In this document: piece after piece, positions 25,125 through 33,111 of the stretch
How the letters are laid out: each line of letters starts with the position of its first letter
How positions within the stretch are numbered: the first letter of the stretch is position 1
Assembly (NCBI GenBank): GCA_902363535.1
Contig: CABJAE010000010.1
Coordinates: 26,753 to 90,752 of the forward strand
Direction of reading: 5' to 3'
DNA from: Peptoniphilaceae bacterium
Lineage (GTDB): Bacteria > Bacillota > Clostridia > Tissierellales > Peptoniphilaceae
Length of the DNA stretch: 64,000 nucleotides
Translations under genes and position numbers: made by a program
Notes under the pieces: model-generated
What the model saw: the letters and a program-made list of their open reading frames with translations, nothing else
The model's database searches: none
Told to the model about the DNA's origin: nothing

Positions 25125-26462
25125 CTACATGGAAAACAGTTCCGTCAAAAAGCGCTTGGCCTTTCGGCGAATAAACTTCTGCAAATCCCCGGCGCATTCC
25201 GGCAAAAGGAAGAGAATTAAATGGTCTCCTTCTTTTAAGACGGTCTTGCCCTTCGGCAAGACGCTCTTTCCCTTCCGCTCGATGCCGCCGATCAAAAAGC
25301 CTTCGGAAAGTTCCAAAGATTCGATGGTTTTGCCCGTGGCATAGACATCTTCGCTCAAGACGATTTCGTAGATTTCCAAGGTGCCGGGAAACAGGTGCAG
25401 GGAGATTTCCGGCGGGCCGAAGAGATTGTTTTTGATCTGTTGAGACACGAGAAGCTCTCCGGAGAATATGCCGCCGGTGTGGGCCACGTCCACGACCCGC
25501 ATGTAGCGCTCGTCTTTTAAACACAGGGCCACGTGGTTTTGGCCCGCATCTCGCGCCGCCGTGGCCACGAGGAAATTGTCCGCGTCGTCGTCGGATGCGG
25601 CGATAAAGCCGTCGTAAGCCGCCACGTCCACGTCTTCCATGGCTTCGGTGACGGGCCGATCGATGACGTAGTTGACGCCGTAGGGATAGCGCCGCCCTCT
25701 GGAAAGAAGCAGGGTGTCCGCTTCCTTCGCCAGGGCCGCTTCGATGCTTTGGGCGCCCTTGCCGTCGCCGAAAACCAAAAAGCGCCGCTTGCGCTCCAGG
25801 CTTTCGAAGACGTCCACTCGGGCGTAGCGCCGGCGGAAGCGGCCCACGGCCTCGGTGCTGCCCACCAGGCGCAGCACGTCGTCGGCTTCGATGGCGGTGT
25901 TACCCTTGGGCACGATGATTTTTCCGCCCCGCCGAATGGTGACGAGCACCAATTCTTCCAAGGGGCCGATGTTTTTTACCCGCCGACCTACAAAGGCCGG
26001 ATTGTCTGCCACGTCGATTTTTACCATGGCCGAGTCGAAGTTTTCGAAAATTTCCGTCTGCATGCCCGCCTCTTCGTAAAAGAAGTGGTGGATGCGGCTG
26101 GCCAGGATTTCGCCGTAATCGTAGACGAAGTCGATGCCGAAGGTGGATTTGGTTTTTTCGAGAAGCCGTCCCAGGGCGCTGTCGTAGCTGATGAAGTGAA
26201 TGGGCGCGCCCCGCTTTGAGAGCAAGCTCGCCAAGGCCAGGGCGCGATTGGAATCGTCGCAAAAGACGAAGGCGTCGGTCGTATCAAAATCCATGGCCAA
26301 GACATCGTCTTCGTCTTCGTAAAAATGGGCGTGAAAATCCCGCAGGGCTTTTTTCACTTGTTTTTCCCTGCGAATGAGAAATTCCACCGTGTGGTGTTCC
26401 CGGACCAGGGCCTGCGCCAAGAGCCTGGAGCCTGCGCCGGTTCCGATCATGGTAATGTGCAT
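25125..26462 (-). CDS. Second TrkA-like protein with degenerate nucleotide sites
   Basis: A 445-residue protein with the TrkA layout: Rossmann, RCK-C, Rossmann, RCK-C (C-terminal halves with KIIVPKGNTAIEADDVLRLV and SVLPKGKTVLKEGDHLILF). The first Rossmann has a glycine loop (MIGTGAGSRLL) but the acidic residue that binds the ribose at the end of the second strand is replaced by Arg (EFLIRREKQ). The second reads VFGDGKGAQS and ends in LLLSRGRR, also without the acid. It may therefore not bind NAD(H) or ATP. It is 9 bases downstream of trkH, whose other side carries the canonical trkA. A hetero-octameric ring partner or regulatory subunit is inferred. Confidence 0.7.
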   Translation of the reverse strand: MHITMIGTGAGSRLLAQALVREHHTVEFLIRREKQVKKALRDFHAHFYEDEDDVLAMDFDTTDAFVFCDDSNRALALASLLSKRGAPIHFISYDSALGRLLEKTKSTFGIDFVYDYGEILASRIHHFFYEEAGMQTEIFENFDSAMVKIDVADNPAFVGRRVKNIGPLEELVLVTIRRGGKIIVPKGNTAIEADDVLRLVGSTEAVGRFRRRYARVDVFESLERKRRFLVFGDGKGAQSIEAALAKEADTLLLSRGRRYPYGVNYVIDRPVTEAMEDVDVAAYDGFIAASDDDADNFLVATAARDAGQNHVALCLKDERYMRVVDVAHTGGIFSGELLVSQQIKNNLFGPPEISLHLFPGTLEIYEIVLSEDVYATGKTIESLELSEGFLIGGIERKGKSVLPKGKTVLKEGDHLILFLLPECAGDLQKFIRRKAKRFLTELFSM

Positions 26463-26471
26463 AGTTCACTC

Positions 26472-27926
26472 CTAATTCATGTAACGATGGCCCCGTTGGG
26501 GAGCGAAGAGGGCGAGGATGGTGAAAAATTCCAAGCGCCCCATGAGCATAAGGGACGAAAAGAGCAGCTTGTACCCCGGCGCAAATTCCACAAAGGTGTT
26601 GGTGGGCCCGACGCCGGAAAATCCCGGCCCTACATTGGACAGACAGGTCAAACAACCGGAAAAGGCCGTGAGAAAGTCTACCCCGGAGGTGGCCGTCAGC
26701 GCCGTGGAGACGGCGAGGAGAATAATATAGACGCAGATAAAGGCCACGATGCCGAAGATCACTTGATCTTCCACGATCTTTCCGTTGATGCGAATGGGCA
26801 TAATGGCGTTGGGGTGAATGCTCTTGAAAATTTCCCGCTTCACGATCTTCCACAGGACCAAAATACGAATCATCTTCATCCCCCCGGCGGTGGAGCCGGC
26901 GCAGGAGCCGAAGAAGTACAGAGCCAGCAAGATACATTTGCTGAAGCCCGGCCACTGATCGTAGTCCGAAGAGGCGAAGCCCGAAGTGGAAATAATGCTG
27001 GTGACCTGAAAGAGGGATTCCCTTAAGCCGAGGCCAACGGTCATTTCATTCGATAGAACCAAATTCAGGGCGATCAACACGACGGCGCCGCCGAGGATTT
27101 TCAAATAGAGGCGGTACTCTTCATCTAAAAACATCTCCCGCCAATGGCCGCCCACGGCCCGGGAATAGAGGCTGAAGTTTGTGCCGCAAATGATCATAAA
27201 CACGGACATAATAATTAAAATGGCGGAATTGTCGATGTAGGCGGCGCAGGAATTGGCGTGGGAGGAAAAGCCCCCGGTGCCCACGACGCCCAGTGTGTGG
27301 ATGACCGCGTCAAAGACGTTCATGCCGGCGAAATACAGAAGCACGAAGAGGACGACGGTGATAAATAAGTAGATTTTATAAAGGGCCTTGGCCGTGTCCT
27401 TCATGCGGGGTTCCACTTTCCCCGCCACGGGACCCGGCGTCTCCGCCTTGAAAATGCGAAAGCCGTTGGTCCCCACCCGCGGCAAAAGGGCCAGGGTAAA
27501 GACCAAGATCCCCATGCCGCCGATCCAGTGGGTCATGCTGCGCCACAAGACGATGCTCTTGTCGATGGCCTCCACATTGGGTATGACCGAAGCGCCGGTT
27601 GTCGTAAAGCCCGAGACGGTTTCAAAGAGGGCGTCGATGTAATTGGGCGTGCCGCCGCCTAAGTAAATGGGTACGGCGCCGAGAAGGGAGGCGACGATCC
27701 ATCCCACGGCCACGATAAACAGGCCGTCGCGGCCCCGAATGCGTTCTTCTTTTCGCGGCATGAAAAACAACAAGGCACCGACGATGAGCGCCAGGGCCAT
27801 GGCGATAATAAAGGCTTTTGTGCTACCCTCTCCGTGGCAGACGGCGTAGAGAAGAGGCGGCATGAGAAACGCCCCTTCCACCATTAAAAGGGCGCCTAAG
27901 ACATTAAACGCCGCTCCAAAGTTCAT
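26472..27926 (-). CDS. trkH: TrkH-type potassium transporter
   Basis: A 484-residue polytopic K+ translocating subunit of the TrkH/KtrB superfamily with four M1-P-M2 units. Selectivity-loop regions are visible as GFTTTGASVI, GVVGTGGFSSHANS, ISTSGFASSDYD and LSNVGPGFSGVGP, each with the central Gly. The ribosome site AGGAGG lies eight bases before the ATG, inside the 3' end of trkA, which it overlaps by 23 bases. It is flanked by two TrkA-like genes, so the channel's cytoplasmic ring may be mixed. Coupling ion (H+ or Na+) cannot be read from sequence. Confidence 0.92.
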   Translation of the reverse strand: MNFGAAFNVLGALLMVEGAFLMPPLLYAVCHGEGSTKAFIIAMALALIVGALLFFMPRKEERIRGRDGLFIVAVGWIVASLLGAVPIYLGGGTPNYIDALFETVSGFTTTGASVIPNVEAIDKSIVLWRSMTHWIGGMGILVFTLALLPRVGTNGFRIFKAETPGPVAGKVEPRMKDTAKALYKIYLFITVVLFVLLYFAGMNVFDAVIHTLGVVGTGGFSSHANSCAAYIDNSAILIIMSVFMIICGTNFSLYSRAVGGHWREMFLDEEYRLYLKILGGAVVLIALNLVLSNEMTVGLGLRESLFQVTSIISTSGFASSDYDQWPGFSKCILLALYFFGSCAGSTAGGMKMIRILVLWKIVKREIFKSIHPNAIMPIRINGKIVEDQVIFGIVAFICVYIILLAVSTALTATSGVDFLTAFSGCLTCLSNVGPGFSGVGPTNTFVEFAPGYKLLFSSLMLMGRLEFFTILALFAPQRGHRYMN

Positions 27927-29286
27927 TGAACAGGCCTCCTGATTCCGAATTGTAGAAGTATTCTTTCATGGCGTGGACATTTTCGTGTTTGCAGAAGACG
28001 ATGATCCGATCGCCCTTTCTCAAACAGGAGCGACCGTTGGGAATGATCACGTCTTGGCCGCGCACGATGACGGCGATGAGTATACCCTTGGGAAGGGACA
28101 AATCGGCCAGGGACGTATCCAAAACCTCTAAATCGTCGTCCAGCTGAATTTCCGCCACTTCCATATTGCCGTCGTACATGAGGCTGATGGCCAGGGCGTC
28201 TTTGCCCCGAATCAACTTCAAAATCAAAGACGCCGTAATAAAGCTGGGATTAAAGGTGGCGTCCAAGTTCAGTCGGTCCAGTACGTTGATGAAATTCACC
28301 CGGGAAATCTTGGCCACGGATTTCGTAATGCCCTCTTCCTTCATGGACAGGGCCATTAAAATATTGGTCTCGTCGATGCCCGTGGCGCCGATAAAGGCGT
28401 CGTAGGACTTGATCACTTCTTCTTCCAACACATTAAAGTCCGTGCCGTCGCCGTGAATCACTACGGCATCGGGATGGCGCTCCTTCAAGGACACGGCCTT
28501 GTCGTGATCCTTTTCGATGACCAACACGTCGATGTTATCCTCTAATAAAAGGCTGCACAGGTAATCCCCGAGCTTGCCGCCCCCTAAGATCATAACGCTC
28601 TTTGTGGGCTTGACCGCCGTCACCTTGGAGTGGTCCCGGTCGAAGGCGTCGATGTTTTTTCGCGCCCCGATAACCAGAATCACGTCGTTTTCTTTGAGCT
28701 GGGTGTTGCCGTCGGGAATAAAGGTGTAGCCCCGGCGGGAGACGGCGGCGATGAGAAGGTTGTCGAAATTATCCAGGTCCATGAGCTTTTTGTTCACAAA
28801 CTCTTTTTCCTGCCCCACATTAAATTCCACGAGCTTGACCTTGCCGCCGGCAAATTCGTCGCTCATAAGGGAGTACTTCTTCAGCAGGTATTTTTCGATG
28901 GCCATGGCCGCCGCCCGCTCCGGATTGATGACGTAGTCGATGCCCAGCTCCTCTTTGATCAGGCGGATCTGGGAGTGGTACTCGGGATTTCGAATGCGGG
29001 CGATGGCGCTTTTGCAGCCGAGCTTTTTGGCGATGCTCGTAATCAATACATTGGATTCGTCGCTGGTTACCGTGCCGATGATTAAATCGTAGTTTTGAAT
29101 GTCCAGTTCCCTGAGAATATTAAAATCCAGAGCATTTCCCAAGACCGTCAACACGTCCAGCTCGTTGTTTACCTTTTGGATCACCCGAGGATCGTTGTCC
29201 AGCACGGTGATCTCGATGTTTTCTTCCACCAAAGCGCGGGCGAGGCGCATGCCTAATTTTCCGCCGCCGACGATCAGGGCGCGCAT
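27904..29286 (-). CDS. trkA: TrkA, nucleotide-binding K+ uptake subunit
   Basis: A 460-residue cytoplasmic ring protein that gates TrkH in response to NAD(H)/ATP. Two complete Rossmann-RCK units are present: IVGGGKLGMRLA with acid in TVLDND, and ILGGGKLGDYLC with acid in VIEKD. RCK-C domains follow each (GYTFIPDGNTQLKENDVIL; DVIIPNGRSCLRKGDRIIVF). Both nucleotide sites look intact, unlike the paralogue at 25.1 kb. It follows the DUF896 gene by one base and overlaps trkH by 23 bases. Confidence 0.93.
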   Translation of the reverse strand: MRALIVGGGKLGMRLARALVEENIEITVLDNDPRVIQKVNNELDVLTVLGNALDFNILRELDIQNYDLIIGTVTSDESNVLITSIAKKLGCKSAIARIRNPEYHSQIRLIKEELGIDYVINPERAAAMAIEKYLLKKYSLMSDEFAGGKVKLVEFNVGQEKEFVNKKLMDLDNFDNLLIAAVSRRGYTFIPDGNTQLKENDVILVIGARKNIDAFDRDHSKVTAVKPTKSVMILGGGKLGDYLCSLLLEDNIDVLVIEKDHDKAVSLKERHPDAVVIHGDGTDFNVLEEEVIKSYDAFIGATGIDETNILMALSMKEEGITKSVAKISRVNFINVLDRLNLDATFNPSFITASLILKLIRGKDALAISLMYDGNMEVAEIQLDDDLEVLDTSLADLSLPKGILIAVIVRGQDVIIPNGRSCLRKGDRIIVFCKHENVHAMKEYFYNSESGGLFNELWSGV

Positions 29287-29287
29287 A

Positions 29288-29542
29288 TCAGATCCCGTCC
29301 TTTTTTTCGGCGGCTTTTTTAGCCGCTTTGGCCCGCTTTAGTTTTTCGGGGGTAATGTCGTTTCCCTCTTCGTCCACGACCTTTGTATTTAAAAGCTGTT
29401 GACGAAAGCCTTCGCGAAAGATTTTCAAATAGGCTTTTCTCAACCGATCTCTCTCCGCCACCTCTTCGTCGGTGAGCTGACGTACCTTGGCCTCGTGAGC
29501 CAATTCGTTAATACGTTTTAAAAGTTCATCCATGTTTTCCAA
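29288..29542 (-). CDS. DUF896 (YnzC-type) small protein
   Basis: An 84-residue, highly charged helical protein of the DUF896 family, typified by Bacillus YnzC, whose function is not settled. The family core is LLKRINELAHEAKVRQLTDE followed by REGFRQQLLNTKVVDEEGND, typically read as a helical hairpin; the Lys/Ala tail is variable. The TTG at 29542 is preferred because GGAGG stands five bases upstream, whereas the next ATG (29533) is 14 bases away; the longer frame has no support. It is the first gene ahead of trkA, one base apart. Confidence 0.75.
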   Translation of the reverse strand: MENMDELLKRINELAHEAKVRQLTDEEVAERDRLRKAYLKIFREGFRQQLLNTKVVDEEGNDITPEKLKRAKAAKKAAEKKDGI

Positions 29543-29613
29543 GGCGACCTCCTTATTCAAATTCTTGTATTTTCGACTCGGTATAGTACAATAAACGGGA
29601 AGGATGTGACACC

Positions 29614-30138
29614 ATGATTCGATGCACCATGCGAGCGACATCTCGCCCGCCGGCCGCCATGGCCTATGCTTTTTACGACGCGGACGGTTTAAAGATTTTA
29701 CACAACAAGGACGATGCTCTCGTCGACCGATTCGACTACATCCTCCGCGAACTTCCCATGATACCCTATACTCTATCACTAATTGATGCCGATGGAAACG
29801 AGCGTTTTCACCTGGAGCGAAAAACGCCGCCTCCCTTTCAAACCCACGCCTTTCAACTGTCCTTTGACGACGAGGTCGTGGACTTTTTCGAAGACAAGGC
29901 CCGCTTCTCCCTTCCCAATCTCAGTTTTATCTACCGCGAGAAGAAATACGACATTGTGGGCTTTGTCAGAAACCGGGAATTTTTCATCGAAGAAGACGAA
30001 TTAAAGCTCATGTCCATGACCGCGAGCCCCATCGCCGGCGGCAAGGAATACGCCGTGGCCATTTACGAAGACGCCCTTCCCTTGGCGGTGTACTTCGCCG
30101 CGGTGATTATTATGGATATTTGTTTCCACAATTACTAA
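29614..30138 (+). CDS. LURP-one/tubby-like (YxjI-type) protein
   Basis: A 174-residue protein that fits the LURP-one-related (tubby C-terminal-like) beta-barrel: repeating short strands (YAFYDADGLKILH; SLIDADGNERFHLERK; FIYREKKYDIVGF) ending in a hydrophobic central helix (ALPLAVYFAAVIIMDICF), as in scramblase/tubby folds. Function in bacteria is not established; lipid binding is one idea. The first 15 residues look unstructured and the true start could be the Met at residue 16. AAGGA precedes ATG 29614 by nine bases. The next gene follows by 15 bases. Confidence 0.55.
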   Translation: MIRCTMRATSRPPAAMAYAFYDADGLKILHNKDDALVDRFDYILRELPMIPYTLSLIDADGNERFHLERKTPPPFQTHAFQLSFDDEVVDFFEDKARFSLPNLSFIYREKKYDIVGFVRNREFFIEEDELKLMSMTASPIAGGKEYAVAIYEDALPLAVYFAAVIIMDICFHNY

Positions 30139-30153
30139 AGAAACGAGGTTGTT

Positions 30154-30513
30154 ATGACATATACGGAAAAAGACCATGTAAGGATTAAAGCGGGCGCCGC
30201 AGTGGATCCCTCGGCGAAAATTTCAGGCACCGCCGATTCCCCGGCAATCATCGGCGAATACGCCGTCGTCGAGGCCGGTGCAGAAATTAAGGGCGCATCC
30301 ATCGGCGCCTACGCCACGGTGAAGGGCGGCGTGTCCGCAGGCGAAGGGGTGTATGTGGGCGATTTCGCTATTCTCGAAGAAAATACCCGCCTCCCCGACG
30401 GCGCCAAGGTGCCTTCCCGGGCCGTGGCCGAGGGGGATCCCTTCTCCATCGTGCGGGGCCTCACCAAAGAAGAACTGGATGCGGCCAAAGCCCGGGCTAG
30501 CGAAGGCCTTTAA
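30154..30513 (+). CDS. Short left-handed beta-helix (hexapeptide-repeat) protein
   Basis: A 119-residue protein made largely of isoleucine/valine/alanine hexapeptide-type repeats (IIGEYAVVEAGAEIKG; SIGAYATVKGGVSAG; VYVGDFAILEENTRL), which suggests about four turns of left-handed beta-helix, then a short helix (GLTKEELDAAKARASEG). Gamma-carbonic anhydrases and acyltransferases have this fold but are longer; the metal-binding His triad and acyltransferase His are not obvious. Enzymatic function is therefore doubtful. Its 3' end overlaps the convergent tadA by 17 bases. Confidence 0.6.
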   Translation: MTYTEKDHVRIKAGAAVDPSAKISGTADSPAIIGEYAVVEAGAEIKGASIGAYATVKGGVSAGEGVYVGDFAILEENTRLPDGAKVPSRAVAEGDPFSIVRGLTKEELDAAKARASEGL

Positions 30514-30937
30514 AAAACGACTGCATGAGGGCGCGGCATTTTTCGGCGCAGACGCCCTCGGTAACATCGACGCTGTGATTAAAGGCGCGAAAGGCCGCGA
30601 GATTCACCACGCTTCCCGCCGCGCCGAAGCGGGGATTGTCGGTGCCGATAATGAGCCGCTCGATACGGCTGTTTAATATGGCCCCCATGCACATGGGGCA
30701 GGGCTCCACGGTGACGTAGAGATCGCCGCCGATGCGCCAGCCCTCCGTGGCCTCATCGGCCGCTTTTAAGGCCATGATCTCCGCGTGGTGCGTGGCGCTT
30801 TCGTCGGTCTCTGTTCGGTTGTGGCCCCGGCCGATAATCACGCCGTCTCTCACGATGACGCAGCCGATGGGCACTTCCCCTAAATCGTAGGCCTTCTTCG
30901 CCTCTTTCAGGGCTTCGTTCATATAATACGAATCCAT
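30497..30937 (-). CDS. tadA: tRNA-specific adenosine deaminase
   Basis: A 146-residue zinc deaminase that converts A34 to inosine in tRNA-Arg(ACG). Zinc motif HAE in ATHHAEIMAL with catalytic Glu, and PCxxC in VEPCPMCMGAI; the downstream region FGAAGSVVNLA is TadA-typical. The start is placed at the second Met (MDSYYMNEAL, 30937), where AAAGGGG has better spacing than at the Met two codons earlier. It converges with the hexapeptide gene (17-base overlap) and diverges from the M55 peptidase. Confidence 0.92.
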   Translation of the reverse strand: MDSYYMNEALKEAKKAYDLGEVPIGCVIVRDGVIIGRGHNRTETDESATHHAEIMALKAADEATEGWRIGGDLYVTVEPCPMCMGAILNSRIERLIIGTDNPRFGAAGSVVNLAAFRAFNHSVDVTEGVCAEKCRALMQSFFKGLR

Positions 30938-30986
30938 TCCCATTCCCCTTTCTTACCTTCTATCCTACCACGGAAAGGAGCATTTA

Positions 30987-31817
30987 ATGAATATCTATAT
31001 TTCCTTCGACATGGAGGGCATCGGCGGCATCGACCGCTTCAGCGACGAATACAAGGCCGCTTCCGCCTATTCGCGGGCCATTCACGCCCATTTGCAGGCG
31101 GTGATCGACGGCATTCAGAGGAGCCCGAAAAATAAAGACATCGAAACCATTACCGTCGCCGACAGCCACGGCGACGGCAAAAATTTGGATTACCTCACCC
31201 TCTCGGAGATGGACGAGCGCATCGAGCTCATCTCCGGCTACCCGAGGGGAGAATACATGATGAGCGGCTTGGATCGCCACGACGTGATCTTTTTTCTCGG
31301 CTACCACGCCTCCAGCGGCCAGCACCGGGCCAATATGGACCACAGCTACTCCACGTCCTTTCACCGGGTAAGCATTAACGGCATTAAATGCTCCGAGGCC
31401 ATGATCAATCAAATCTACGCCAAGGAAAAGCACATTCCCGTGGGCCTGATTGTCGGCGACAGCGGTCTTTACAACCAATTGATTCTGGAAGGCTACATGC
31501 CCTATGTGGAATACGTAGTGACGAAAGACAGCTTGGCACACAGTGCCGTCGTCCATCGCAATTTTCAAAAGGTGCGGGCGGAGATTATGGAAAAAGTGGC
31601 CCTGGTTTTAGACAAGGACTTCTCCGCCTTGCCTCTCGGCGATTTAACCGCCCCCTACAATGTGACCATCGAAACCAACACCACCCTCCACGCGGACATG
31701 GCGGAAATGCTCCCCGGCACGACGCGCCTGGACGGCTACCGGATCGGTATGAGTTTCGATTCGGGAAAAGATTTAATCAACGGCCTCATGAGCTTGGAAG
31801 TGCTGTGCCGCAAATAA
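30987..31817 (+). CDS. M55-family D-aminopeptidase (DppA-like)
   Basis: A 276-residue zinc peptidase of family M55, which in Bacillus (DppA) cleaves D-Ala-D-Ala and D-Ala-Gly-Gly and forms decamers. Zinc ligands are seen in SFDMEGIGG (Asp/Glu), ADSHGDG (His), GYHASSG (His) and CSEAMIN (Glu). The role is probably recycling of peptidoglycan-derived D-peptides, consistent with DacA at 18 kb. It leads a plus-strand group with the HAD and VanZ genes, spacings 14 and -4 bases. AAAGGAG lies seven bases upstream. Confidence 0.85.
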   Translation: MNIYISFDMEGIGGIDRFSDEYKAASAYSRAIHAHLQAVIDGIQRSPKNKDIETITVADSHGDGKNLDYLTLSEMDERIELISGYPRGEYMMSGLDRHDVIFFLGYHASSGQHRANMDHSYSTSFHRVSINGIKCSEAMINQIYAKEKHIPVGLIVGDSGLYNQLILEGYMPYVEYVVTKDSLAHSAVVHRNFQKVRAEIMEKVALVLDKDFSALPLGDLTAPYNVTIETNTTLHADMAEMLPGTTRLDGYRIGMSFDSGKDLINGLMSLEVLCRK

Positions 31818-31831
31818 CAGAAAGGAATCCT

Positions 31832-32476
31832 ATGAAAGCTACCGCATTCGACTTCGACGGAACTTTAATCGACTCCATGGGCATGTGGCGCAATTTGGGC
31901 CGCAATTTCGTGGAGTCCAAGGGCAAGGAATACACCGACGCCATTCACGATCAAATTACCACCATGAGTTTAAAGCAGTCCAGCGCCTTTTTTAAGCGAG
32001 AGCTGGAGCTGGAGGAGTCGCCGGAAGAAATCTTCAACGAAATGGGCGCCATTTTGTTGGACGGCTACAGCAACAACCTTCCCTTAAAGGAAGGGGCCAT
32101 GGAGGCCGTCGAAAAGGCCCGGCGCCTGGGGCCGGTGGTTCTCGCCACGGCCACGAATCAAGAGCTTTTAATGCCCGCCTTGCACCGCTTTCAATTGGAC
32201 GATGCCTTCGACTTCATCCAAACCTGCGACGGCGTGGGAATCGAAAAAAGCGACGCGGCTTTTTACTACGCCTTGGCCGAGCGCCTGAGTGCATCGCCCG
32301 ATGAAATCATCCTCGTGGACGACGCCCACTACGCACTGGCCGCCGCCAAGGAAGCGGGGCTTTACGTGGTGGCCGTAAAAGACACGTACAATCTACCCTA
32401 TCGAGAAGCCATCGTAAAAGAAAGCGACGTGCTCTTGGACAGCTTGTGGGATTTTGATCCGGAGAGGTATTTTTGA
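31832..32476 (+). CDS. HAD-family phosphatase (beta-phosphoglucomutase-like)
   Basis: A 214-residue HAD hydrolase. Motif I is AFDFDGTLIDS (nucleophile Asp8, acid Asp10), motif II is the Thr in VVLATATN, motif III the Lys in GIEKSD and motif IV the Asp pair in ILVDDAHYAL. A helical C1 cap between residues about 15 and 85 places it in the phosphoglucomutase/phosphatase subgroup. ATG 31832 follows AAAGGAA; the frame upstream to 31388 is only a shadow. Substrate unknown. The stop overlaps the TTG start of the VanZ gene. Confidence 0.82.
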   Translation: MKATAFDFDGTLIDSMGMWRNLGRNFVESKGKEYTDAIHDQITTMSLKQSSAFFKRELELEESPEEIFNEMGAILLDGYSNNLPLKEGAMEAVEKARRLGPVVLATATNQELLMPALHRFQLDDAFDFIQTCDGVGIEKSDAAFYYALAERLSASPDEIILVDDAHYALAAAKEAGLYVVAVKDTYNLPYREAIVKESDVLLDSLWDFDPERYF

Positions 32477-33036
32477 TCTACTATGTACTGAAGAAGACGC
32501 CCATCGTCGTCTTCTTTTCCTTTTTTGCTTTTTCATTCCTGCGTACGCAATTTTTTTCCAAACAAAAAAAGAAGAGCAATCGCAAACGGGAGCGGCTCCT
32601 GTTGGCCTTCTCCACCTACTGCCTGTGGCTCTTATTTTTTCTTCTCATCGACAACGAGCGCCTGGAAATGGGCGGCGTGCTCTTGGGCATCGACACGGAC
32701 CTGGCCGATTGGAAGCTGAATTTAATTCCCTTCGCCACCATCAAGGCCTTTTGGCGCTACGGATCCTTTACGGGGATGTTTTTGAATATTTTCGGAAACA
32801 TCCTCATCGGCGTGCCCCTCGGGTTTCTCAGCCCCGTGCTCTTTCGCCGATTGAAAGACCTTCGCCCCTTGTTTCTCCTCTACGGCGGCATCTTTCTTCT
32901 CGTGGAAACTTTGCAGTTTTTCACGGGCCGAAGCGCCGACATCGACGATTGGCTCTTAAATATGCTGGGGATCTTTTCAGGTTATGCGCTGTCGAAGAGG
33001 CAGCACCACTTTCCCGAAAAGATCTACCGCCGCTAG
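32473..33036 (+). CDS. VanZ-family membrane protein
   Basis: A 187-residue membrane protein with four to five helices. The VanZ signature is visible: a charged first loop, then LNLIPFATIK, a NIFGNILIGVPLGFLSPVLF helix, and ETLQFFTGRSADIDDWLLN followed by the last helix. VanZ proteins give low-level teicoplanin resistance in enterococci, but chromosomal VanZ-like proteins are common and usually of unknown role. It starts at TTG 32473 behind GGAGAGG and overlaps the HAD stop by 4 bases. A terminator follows. Confidence 0.8.
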   Translation: MIYYVLKKTPIVVFFSFFAFSFLRTQFFSKQKKKSNRKRERLLLAFSTYCLWLLFFLLIDNERLEMGGVLLGIDTDLADWKLNLIPFATIKAFWRYGSFTGMFLNIFGNILIGVPLGFLSPVLFRRLKDLRPLFLLYGGIFLLVETLQFFTGRSADIDDWLLNMLGIFSGYALSKRQHHFPEKIYRR

Positions 33037-33057
33037 CACCTTAGGGTGCTTTTTTTC
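33035..33057 (+). terminator. Terminator after the VanZ gene
   Basis: AGCACC-TTAG-GGTGCT followed by TTTTTTT. It begins at the VanZ stop codon. Confidence 0.85.
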
Positions 33058-33064
33058 TTGCTTC

Positions 33065-33093
33065 TTGTTTCTTTTGCGGCCTTTTTTTATAAT
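33065..33093 (+). promoter_or_regulatory. Promoter of the zinc-ribbon/TPR gene
   Basis: TTGTTT (33065-33070), 17-base spacer, perfect TATAAT (33088-33093), 18 bases before the start codon with GAGGAGG between. Confidence 0.75.
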
Positions 33094-33111
33094 AGGGGCG
33101 AGGAGGTTTCT

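Noticed and set aside
31388..31831. N-terminal extension of the HAD gene
   Set aside because: The extra frame is a shadow of the M55 peptidase; AAAGGAA and ATG 31832 give the proper HAD motif I near the N terminus.
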